Shown here one piece after another: positions 18,348-25,783 of a DNA stretch of 64,000 bases. The stretch is from Prorocentrum cordatum (taxonomy: Eukaryota; Sar; Dinophyceae; Prorocentrales; Prorocentraceae): assembly GCA_963575745.1 (NCBI GenBank), contig CAUYUJ010018626.1:110991-174990 (forward strand). The letters are read 5' to 3'. The translations under genes were made by a program, and so were the position numbers. The first letter of the stretch is position 1. Every line of letters begins with the position of its first letter. The notes below the pieces were generated by a model. The model was not told the origin of the DNA. It ran no database searches and saw nothing but the letters and a program-made list of their open reading frames with translations.

Positions 18348-20957
18348 ATGGCAGCGGCAGCGGCGGCTGCGGCCAGACCTGGACAGGGCGACCCGCCAGT
18401 TAATCTCAATGTGCCGGCAGACGGAGATGCATGGGTTAACATGGACCCGGATCGATTCAACGATCTGTGCGAGCAAGCATACATGAACGGAGAGTTCAGT
18501 TACGTCCAGACGGCGCTACTCGCGAACCACTTCGGACTCGCAACGTTCATTAACGAGCGAGTAACACAGGATCGAAGGGAGGTATCGAACGCCGAAGCAT
18601 TCCAAATGTTACAGAGTGCCCACAAGACCAACAGTATGCTGTTAGCGATCACAAAGAGAAACGCTGCACTCGAAAGGGACGCTCGTAGATTGGTGGAAAG
18701 AGTCACCAAGTTGGAGACCAACAGTGAAGTACAAGAAAAGTTGATCGAAAGGTTTGGTCACATCTCGGAAGCAATTAAAGGAGGAAGCGGAAACAAGCAC
18801 GGGAGCAGTAAACCGATAAGCGAATATAAAGCATTACAGGCGCTAAAGAACTTCAGTGGGGAAAGAGCAAAGTTCAGAGACTGGAACGACAAATTCTTGA
18901 ACGCACTAGCCCAAGTGAAGCCGAGTTACCGACCGGCACTGAAAATGCTAAACAAGAAGCTGGAGACGCTTGACGGAGTCGTACCAGAGGAGGACGATGA
19001 CGACATCATACGCATAATGAACGGTCGATTAACTGCAAGTGAGTACCTGAAGGCAAGTCAAGCCAAACAAGCCGAGGGCGACAACAAAGGCGAATATGAG
19101 TTTACCGAGGGAGACAAAACTCCGATGGAAGAAGACTTATGGTACATTCTAAACGAGAAACTTGAAGGTGCGGAGGCCAGAGGAAAATTAAAGGGACTGA
19201 TGGATGGAGATGGAATCATGGCTTGGCAAAAGGTTTACAAATGGTACTCGGCGGTAACCGGAGCGACCTTATCATCAAAAATGACGCATGCCATGAATCC
19301 TGAACCGCCCAAGAAGATCACTGACACTGTTACCCGACTTGAGGAATGGAGCGCATTGGCAGAAAACCTTGAGAAATATGGCAAAGATTACTCGCTGCCT
19401 CTTCCTTTCAAAGTCACCGCGCTCAGGGCCATAATGGTGCACGCGAATGACTGGTTTGACGAATGGCAGCAGGCATGTTGGCGAACGCCTGACGCGCTTA
19501 ACATTAACTCGTTTCAGAAATTGTACTCAAAGTGCGAAGACTGGGCGCGTAAAAAGAAACTTGACTCAGATACGAAAAATAAGGATGCAATGGACATTGG
19601 GAATATCAACGAAATGAGTCAAGGGTCCGAAAATGTTTGGGACCAAACAGGATGGGTTGACGAAGATGGAAACTGGTGGTCAGAGGATGGATCGTGGAAT
19701 CACGGATCCTGGGCCAATGAGAGTGACGGTGGAGAACATGAGGAAATTGACGCCGTAAACAAAGGCAAGGGTAAAGGAACGGGCCCCAGGTGTTACAATT
19801 GTGGAGGCATGGGCCATTTAGCCAGGAACTGCACGAGACCTAAACAGTTCACCAAAGGAGGTAAAGGTGGCAAGGGCGGAAAAGGCAAAGGTTACCGAGC
19901 CACTTACGGATCCTATGTGAAAGGTAAGATCGGAGGCAAACAGGGAGGTAAAGGAAGTAGCTCGTGGGGAGGAAGCTACGGAAGCCAAGGGAAGTTCACC
20001 CCGCACAGCGAACGTGAATGTTACAAGTGTGGCGGAAAAGGGCATATCGCCATTAACTGTCCGGGCTCCAAGAAGACCGCCAACGAAGTTGAGCAAGAGA
20101 AACCTGTAGTGAACGCCGAGATTGAACAAACCACCTCGTTCGGCCAACCACAGCACGTTCTCAGCGTCGAGATGAAGGAAGCAATGAACGTGCCGCTAGA
20201 CCAGCCTGCAATCGAGGAGGTTAACGAGAAATGGGACCTGCCCTATTACGCAAGAAAGAAGACGGCGCGCAACAACGCGGTAAACTTGAGAAGAATCTAT
20301 CAGGGACACCAGTACAACGGGGACTGTAACCATACCAGTCAGTGGGACCAGAGAATAAGTAAAAGCGTGAGGCAGGAAAAAAGTTGGCTGGCGAAGTGCA
20401 AGGAAATTGGACTAATTGAGATGCGGGGATGTGATCCAGAGATTAACGCGGTGCCACCGCCAAGTGCAACACATGAGACGATCGTGGTTACCGTGGACTC
20501 CGGCGCCTACAACACAGTGGGACCCCCCAAAGTTGGCACCCATTTCCCTATTAAGCATGCGGACGCGTCAAAGCAGGGACGACACTACAGTGCAGCAAAT
20601 GGAACCACGATAAAGAATTATGGCCAACGAGTGATCACAGGTAAAAATGAGCATGGGAACGCCGTCAGTATGCCGATTCAGGTAGCAGAGGTCAACAAAG
20701 TCCTAGGATCTGTCAGAGAGATGGTAAACGCTGGAAACAGAGTGGTATTCGACAAGGATCCCAACGGGAGGTCCCTGAGCCACATCATGAACAAGGCGAC
20801 TGGTAAGTTAACAGCCATCCATGAGAAGAATGGCACATTCCAGTTCAACATCGCAGTACCGAAGGGACCAGCGGAGGCCGTCAATCCCAGGAGTGAAGTG
20901 AACGTAACTGAGGGTTTTCCGCGGCCGGGAACCCTGGAGGCGGATCTGTTCTACTAA
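18348..20957 (+). CDS. Gag-protease polyprotein of copia element
   Basis: 869 aa from ATG 18348, the first ATG after the PBS. It opens with an Ala-rich run (MAAAAAAAAR) and has a helical, probably coiled-coil stretch at about residues 80-145 and a Gag core at about 150-430. Two CCHC zinc knuckles follow, at about residues 482-495 (CYNCGGMGHLARNC) and 558-571 (CYKCGGKGHIAINC), joined by a Gly/Lys-rich linker; these bind RNA. An aspartic protease begins with VTVDSGAYNTV, catalytic Asp at residue 717. The ORF ends at TAA 20955-20957, after a slippery site at 20912. Unusually, protease shares the gag frame while integrase onward lies in -1. The ORF is intact. Expected role: particle formation and polyprotein cleavage. 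Confidence 0.95.
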   Translation: MAAAAAAAARPGQGDPPVNLNVPADGDAWVNMDPDRFNDLCEQAYMNGEFSYVQTALLANHFGLATFINERVTQDRREVSNAEAFQMLQSAHKTNSMLLAITKRNAALERDARRLVERVTKLETNSEVQEKLIERFGHISEAIKGGSGNKHGSSKPISEYKALQALKNFSGERAKFRDWNDKFLNALAQVKPSYRPALKMLNKKLETLDGVVPEEDDDDIIRIMNGRLTASEYLKASQAKQAEGDNKGEYEFTEGDKTPMEEDLWYILNEKLEGAEARGKLKGLMDGDGIMAWQKVYKWYSAVTGATLSSKMTHAMNPEPPKKITDTVTRLEEWSALAENLEKYGKDYSLPLPFKVTALRAIMVHANDWFDEWQQACWRTPDALNINSFQKLYSKCEDWARKKKLDSDTKNKDAMDIGNINEMSQGSENVWDQTGWVDEDGNWWSEDGSWNHGSWANESDGGEHEEIDAVNKGKGKGTGPRCYNCGGMGHLARNCTRPKQFTKGGKGGKGGKGKGYRATYGSYVKGKIGGKQGGKGSSSWGGSYGSQGKFTPHSERECYKCGGKGHIAINCPGSKKTANEVEQEKPVVNAEIEQTTSFGQPQHVLSVEMKEAMNVPLDQPAIEEVNEKWDLPYYARKKTARNNAVNLRRIYQGHQYNGDCNHTSQWDQRISKSVRQEKSWLAKCKEIGLIEMRGCDPEINAVPPPSATHETIVVTVDSGAYNTVGPPKVGTHFPIKHADASKQGRHYSAANGTTIKNYGQRVITGKNEHGNAVSMPIQVAEVNKVLGSVREMVNAGNRVVFDKDPNGRSLSHIMNKATGKLTAIHEKNGTFQFNIAVPKGPAEAVNPRSEVNVTEGFPRPGTLEADLFY
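20912..20918 (+). promoter_or_regulatory. Programmed -1 frameshift site (slippery heptamer)
   Basis: G GGT TTT in the gag frame matches the X XXY YYZ rule. The -1 frame is closed by TGA at 20909-20911 and opens exactly at 20912. Gag stops 37 bases beyond the heptamer. The downstream sequence (CCGCGGCCGGGAACCCTGG then AGGCGG) is GC-rich with inverted complementarity, suitable for a stimulatory stem. Confidence 0.75.
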
Positions 20958-21160
20958 GCCCCCCATCACCCGTAAGACCAAGCGAAAACTTAAACGTCTT
21001 TAATACCGAAGGAGACGAAGGGAGTGAAAGTGGGGGCAACGATAGTGAGTTAAGTGATGTGGAAGATGTATTTGTGGGTGATCAAGCGGAGTTACCAAAG
21101 AAAGTTCACTGTGACATGAGGCCCTCAAAGGAGGAAGTTGAAGCGCATAACACGACGCAT
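20912..21160 (+). CDS. Pol segment 1: linker and integrase zinc finger, first half
   Basis: Entered by the -1 shift at 20912. An acidic Ser/Glu/Asp-rich linker is followed by the HNTTH histidine pair (His codons 21146 and 21158) of the integrase HHCC zinc-binding domain. The frame then loses register: the matching CPHC cysteine pair (21178, 21187) lies one frame back. A T missing from a T-run at about 21160-21161 explains this. In this frame the reading ends at TGA 21257-21259. The lesion could be real or an assembly error. Confidence 0.75.
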
Positions 21161-21162
21161 TA

Positions 21163-22191
21163 CCTTACCGAAGTTGGTGCCCACATTGCGTCAGAGGGAA
21201 AGCGCGCAGACGCAATCACCGTAGACGCAAAAGAGAGGGGAACGGAAACGTGCCAGTGATTTCAATGGACTACATGTGGCTTAAAGGAAGAAAAGATGAA
21301 GGTGAAAGCACCAGCAATGGCAACCCAGTTTTGGTTATGCATTGCAGAGAGACCAAATTGACTTGGAGCAGAGTGTTAATGAAAAAGGGAGTGGACTCGT
21401 ACTCGGTAAAAGTAGGATGCGACATGATAAGTTTTACCGGATACAAGAAAGTGATACTCAAAAGTGATGGGGAAGCGGCAATCACAGCATTGGCCAATAG
21501 GATTAAAGCTTCGTGTGATCTTGACATGGGAGTTGAGGTCAGCCCAGTAGGCGACTCAAAGGCCAACGGCGAAATTGAGAGAGCCGCTAGGACAGTGCAG
21601 GGTCAGGTCAGAACGTTAAAGAGCGCCCTAGACGCCAATTATAAAACTGAGTTTGGTGAAAGCCATCAGATAATACCCTGGCTGGTGAGCTGCGCGTCCT
21701 CTTTGATTAACAAGTTCACGATAGACACGGATGGGAAGACGGCTCATGAGAGGTGCAGGGGTCGAAAATTTAACAAGCAAATCCCAGAGTTTGGTGAGTG
21801 TGCCATGTATTTAAAGACACCTGCGCACAAAGGCCGTGAGAAGCTCGAAATGAGATGGGAAAGTGGAGTGTTTCTAGGCATAAACGAGAAAAGTCAAGAG
21901 CTAATTATTGGGACGCCCAATGGTGCAATCAAGGCGCACGAGTTTAAAAGAAAAGGAAGTGATGCGGAAAGATGGAACATTGCCGAGACTACCGAGATAA
22001 AGGGGTTACCTTGGCAGCCTGACCCGAGCACAGCGGGAATGGAAGTACAGTCTAGGATCATGGTACCCATGGATCTACCAGAGCAAGAGTTAACTGCGCC
22101 TGAGACGAAGCCCCTCATTGCAAGAGGGATTGCAGTTAAAAAGCACGAATACTTGAAAATGGGACCGAGTTTCAGGGTGTTACGGATGTAA
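21163..22191 (+). CDS. Pol segment 2: integrase catalytic core
   Basis: Starts with the PYRSWCPHC half of the zinc-binding domain. The catalytic core follows: Asp in VISMDYM (21268), Asp in KSDGEAA (21466) and Glu in GEIERAAR (21577), about 36 residues after the second Asp, which matches a copia D,D-35/36-E integrase. The C-terminal domain includes KLEMRWESGVFLGI. The frame ends at TAA 22189-22191, but conserved Cys-rich sequence continues in the next frame from about 22170, so a T appears to have been gained in TTT at about 22169-22171. The two indels restore overall register. Role: insertion of cDNA into chromosomal DNA. Confidence 0.9.
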   Translation, partial: PYRSWCPHCVRGKARRRNHRRRKREGNGNVPVISMDYMWLKGRKDEGESTSNGNPVLVMHCRETKLTWSRVLMKKGVDSYSVKVGCDMISFTGYKKVILKSDGEAAITALANRIKASCDLDMGVEVSPVGDSKANGEIERAARTVQGQVRTLKSALDANYKTEFGESHQIIPWLVSCASSLINKFTIDTDGKTAHERCRGRKFNKQIPEFGECAMYLKTPAHKGREKLEMRWESGVFLGINEKSQELIIGTPNGAIKAHEFKRKGSDAERWNIAETTEIKGLPWQPDPSTAGMEVQSRIMVPMDLPEQELTAPETKPLIARGIAVKKHEYLKMGPSFRVLRM

Positions 22192-25100
22192 ATGCCTCGT
22201 GAGAGGAGACAAAGAGCACAAGCCGCATAACGCCGATTGCAGGGCTCGAGTTATTGAATGGTTAAAGAAACAAGAGAGCCCGAGCATCCAAGCAAGACTA
22301 GCGTCTGCACAGTTAAGGCTTGAGAGTAAAAGTCGTGCGCCAGAAAATCGTGAACAAGAATCAGAAAGTCAAGCGAAGAAACTGAGGATCAATGTGCCAC
22401 CTCCGCCGAGCGCCAAAGTTGAGGAACCTAAGGACGAGTGGGTAATAAAGGGAAACAAAGTTATATGCCAGCACCGACGACCGAGGAAAGAGTTAGCGTT
22501 CCCCACCAATGGTGGGTGCCCAGTGGATTGGGACAAACTTAAGCCTGAAAGATATACCCACGCGATCATGATTGACGGCGGCAAGATACATGAGCACGAA
22601 GATGCTTGGTATGGTAAAGATGGAGACGATCAAACATGGGCTATGGGAAACCCCTTTAACGGTTACTGGACCGGATGGACCGAGTTCGAAGTAGAAGATG
22701 AAGAAATGAAAGATTCCCCGAGTAAACCCATTAAACGAAAAGCTGAGGACGATCATGACGAAGAAGATCAACAGGCAACTCAGCATCGGCAACTCGACAT
22801 GGAACAAGATGAAGAAATGTCAGAAGTAAACGACATCAAATTGGGGCTCAACATGATGGGATTTGACTCTGAACTGGTTGAATGGTTGACAAGTGGTGAA
22901 CTGAACATCGTACGTCAATTAAACGAAGTAAGGAGAGCCACCAGGCTCCATGGGGCATGCCAACACGAGACTCAGGCGCACGTGACCGAGGCGTATTCGC
23001 CGGTAAGAGTTACTGGAATGGCAGAAAAAATTGGATTGATACCGGGATTAGCAATGGACTTAACGACGCGAGACCAACATGGTAACCCATGGGATTTTAA
23101 TGTGCCAGCCATGCGTGCGAAAGCAAAAAAGATTGTCAAATCCAAAGCAGCCCTGCTGCTGGTGGTGAGCCCCATGTGCGCAGCCTTCAGCAGACTCCAA
23201 ACGTTCAACTTCAAAAGATTAGGTGCCGACCGCGTGAAACAGATGTTGGATTACGGGATCAAGCATTTGACGTTTGCGATGGAGCTTTGCGAAATTCAAC
23301 GGCGAAACGGGTTATACGTTCTGTTTGAACACCCTGCAGGAGCAACCAGCTGGGGCACTTCAACGGTGCAACGGCTACTCAGAAACAAGGATGTCAAAGT
23401 ATACGATGGAGATTTGTGCTGTTACGACTTAAAGCAGATGGTCAAAGGCGAGGAGATGTTCATTAAGAAACCTACCAAGTTCATGACGAACAGTTCAGCC
23501 ATCGGACATGAGTTAAGTTGGAAATGTGAAGGGCAACATCGGCACATGGAGTTAACTGGTGGCGGTAGGACGCACAGATCAGAGGTCTACCCAGATAAAC
23601 TGTGTCGAGCGATACTGAAAGGACTTATAAAGCAAATGAAGATCGACGGTCGTCAAGGGGGTACATTTAAAGAAGAAGAAGAAGTAGCGAACATGGAAGT
23701 CGAAGAAGAAGAACAAAGTGAGGCGCAGATAAGCGAGATTAACTGGGCATGTGAACATGAGAATGGAGATAGGAAGCACAAGCACCAGTTAACGTGGACG
23801 AGGAGAGATTATGGAACACAAAGATTAATGTTGCCGGGACCAAGTGGACCACGATGGAGTTCATGCATTAGGAGAATTACCGCTAGCATAGATACCGGGA
23901 AGATCATTGAGGACAGGCCTGTGAACGAGATCACAGGGAAAGAGAGAAGGAGGATGTTTAAGGAGGGACCAGTTAACACCTCCACCACCTTTACGTATGA
24001 AGCTGTCGGCGAAGTTGCTCCACACAGGTGGAAGTGCTGTGAAAGTGAGCATGAGGGATGGCTCAAGACGCCTAGTACATGTGAGGCGTGCGAAAGAACT
24101 GGTACAGTTAACCCTCTCCCAATGAACACAATCAACGTTGTCCACAAAGAAAATGGAGAGATTACTCAAGCTTGGGATGATGTCACAGGAAACGAGCTCG
24201 ACCCTAAATTGACTGTGAAAGCACGTCAAGAAAAAATGGAACAATTCAGAAAACACAAAGTTTACGAGAAAGTGAAAGAGGAAGTGCGCCGGCAAATCAC
24301 GGGGAAGGCGCCCATCGGAACCAGATGGATAGACATCAACAAAGGAGATGAGTTAAGCCCAGACCACAGATCAAGGCTGGTAGCCCAGCAAGTTAAATAC
24401 AACTCCAAAGAAAAGAACATATTCGCAGCTACACCTCCACTGGAGGCACAAAAACTGCTTTTCTCAATGGCAGTTACCGAGGGAGTTGGATTCACGAACG
24501 GTGAGCGTGAGAAAGGATTAAAGCTAGCATTCATTGACATCAAACGAGCTTACTTTTACGCTCCAGCAAAGAAAGACATATTTATCAGATTACCAGACGA
24601 AGACTATGAACCAGGTATGTGCGGAAAGCTGTTAAAATCAATGTACGGAACCAGAGACGCTGCGAGCAACTGGGAGGACTGTTACATGGACTTTGCTAAC
24701 GAGGCTGGGTTCAAGAGCGGAATTGCATCACCATGTGTGTTCAAGCATGAGAGTCGAGCGTTATGGTTAACAGTTCATGGAGATGGTTTCACGCTGTTAG
24801 GGGGTGATCATGATCTCGACTGGTTTGAAAATAAAATTAAGGAGGAGTTTGAAGTGAAAGTGAGAGGACGACTTGGACCAGGGAAGGAGGACATAAAAGC
24901 GATCAGAATTCTTAACAGGATTGTGGAATGGACGAAGGAAGGATTGAGGTATGAGGCAGATCAAAGGCATGCAGAGATAATTGTGAAAGAGCTTGAGCTA
25001 GAAGGAGTAAAGGTGAGGACTGAAGTGCCAGGTGAGCGAATTCCAGTTGAAGAGGGAGATGAGGAAGAACTTTCGCCCAACATGACTAAAATATATCAAG

Positions 25101-25783
25101 CGTTGACGGCCAGAGCAAACTACTTAGCTCAGGACAGGTCTGACATACAGTATTCGGTAAAGGAACTCGCTAGGACCATGTCAAAGCCCACGATGAGTTC
25201 TTGGAAGGGTTTAGTCAAGTTAGGAAAGTATTTGAAGTACCACAGCAGAAGCCGCTATGTGTATCAGTATCAGGAGCAGCCCCAAGAATTAACTATTTGG
25301 ACTGACACGGATTACGCAGGATGTAAGCGAACGAGGAAGTCCACGAGTGGAGGGGTAGTGATGTGGGGTAAACATCTCATAAAATCTTGGAGCACGACTC
25401 AGAGTGTCATCGCATTATCGTCAGGTGAGGCAGAATATTATGGACTGGTGAAAGGAGGATCTGTGGGTTTAGGACTTCAGGCAGTATTGAGAGACTTTAA
25501 CTTGGAAGTTGAGATTACAGTGAAGAGCGACGCCACGGCTGCGATTGCCATTGCGAGCAGACGAGGCTTGGGGAAAGTAAGACATATCGAGGTGTGTCAA
25601 TTGTGGTTACAGCAGAAAGTTAAGGAGGGAGTGATTCGCATTGTGAAAGTAGGGACACACGAGAATGCAGCAGATGCGTTGACCAAGTATGTCAGTCGTG
25701 AAAGCATGAGCACGCATCTACGAAACACGAATCAATGTGCATTAACAGGTAGGCATGAGCTTGCGCCAGCTACCGAATGTTGA
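22157..25783 (+). CDS. Pol segment 3: MTase-like domain, reverse transcriptase, RNase H
   Basis: Open from 22157, with coding continuity from about 22172. A GCYGCKC/H..C motif (22175-22240) is followed by an acidic linker. At about 23020-23630 is a cytosine-C5 methyltransferase-like region with SPMCAAFSRLQ (candidate catalytic Cys at 23177) and LFEHPAGATSW (Glu at 23327). Copia RT follows at about 24180-25150: IGTRWIDI, the first catalytic Asp in FIDIKRAYF (24536), KSMYGTRDAASNW, then VHGDGF where copia RTs have two Asp. RNase H spans about 25290-25720 with TDTDYAGCKRTRKSTSG, LSSGEAEYYG, KSDATAAIAI and VGTHENAADALTK. Stop TGA 25781-25783. Role: cDNA synthesis and possibly DNA methylation. The Asp-to-Gly change (24785-24787) may inactivate RT. 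Confidence 0.92.
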   Translation, partial: KWDRVSGCYGCKCLVRGDKEHKPHNADCRARVIEWLKKQESPSIQARLASAQLRLESKSRAPENREQESESQAKKLRINVPPPPSAKVEEPKDEWVIKGNKVICQHRRPRKELAFPTNGGCPVDWDKLKPERYTHAIMIDGGKIHEHEDAWYGKDGDDQTWAMGNPFNGYWTGWTEFEVEDEEMKDSPSKPIKRKAEDDHDEEDQQATQHRQLDMEQDEEMSEVNDIKLGLNMMGFDSELVEWLTSGELNIVRQLNEVRRATRLHGACQHETQAHVTEAYSPVRVTGMAEKIGLIPGLAMDLTTRDQHGNPWDFNVPAMRAKAKKIVKSKAALLLVVSPMCAAFSRLQTFNFKRLGADRVKQMLDYGIKHLTFAMELCEIQRRNGLYVLFEHPAGATSWGTSTVQRLLRNKDVKVYDGDLCCYDLKQMVKGEEMFIKKPTKFMTNSSAIGHELSWKCEGQHRHMELTGGGRTHRSEVYPDKLCRAILKGLIKQMKIDGRQGGTFKEEEEVANMEVEEEEQSEAQISEINWACEHENGDRKHKHQLTWTRRDYGTQRLMLPGPSGPRWSSCIRRITASIDTGKIIEDRPVNEITGKERRRMFKEGPVNTSTTFTYEAVGEVAPHRWKCCESEHEGWLKTPSTCEACERTGTVNPLPMNTINVVHKENGEITQAWDDVTGNELDPKLTVKARQEKMEQFRKHKVYEKVKEEVRRQITGKAPIGTRWIDINKGDELSPDHRSRLVAQQVKYNSKEKNIFAATPPLEAQKLLFSMAVTEGVGFTNGEREKGLKLAFIDIKRAYFYAPAKKDIFIRLPDEDYEPGMCGKLLKSMYGTRDAASNWEDCYMDFANEAGFKSGIASPCVFKHESRALWLTVHGDGFTLLGGDHDLDWFENKIKEEFEVKVRGRLGPGKEDIKAIRILNRIVEWTKEGLRYEADQRHAEIIVKELELEGVKVRTEVPGERIPVEEGDEEELSPNMTKIYQALTARANYLAQDRSDIQYSVKELARTMSKPTMSSWKGLVKLGKYLKYHSRSRYVYQYQEQPQELTIWTDTDYAGCKRTRKSTSGGVVMWGKHLIKSWSTTQSVIALSSGEAEYYGLVKGGSVGLGLQAVLRDFNLEVEITVKSDATAAIAIASRRGLGKVRHIEVCQLWLQQKVKEGVIRIVKVGTHENAADALTKYVSRESMSTHLRNTNQCALTGRHELAPATEC
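23020..23630 (+). other. Cytosine-C5 methyltransferase-like domain within pol
   Basis: Between integrase and RT, where standard copia elements have no enzyme domain. SPMCAAFS resembles motif IV (Pro-Cys loop) and FEHP resembles motif VI (ENV/ENP Glu). After them come KKPTKFMTNSSAIG, a Cys/His block and a GGGRTHRSEVYP..LC.AI pattern that could be the distal part of the fold. Motif I (Gly-rich SAM loop) is not clear; the best candidate is near GLAMDLTTR. I recall reports of methyltransferases captured by dinoflagellate retrotransposons, not verified here. The Met between Pro and Cys is unusual and may mean divergence or loss of activity. Confidence 0.55.
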
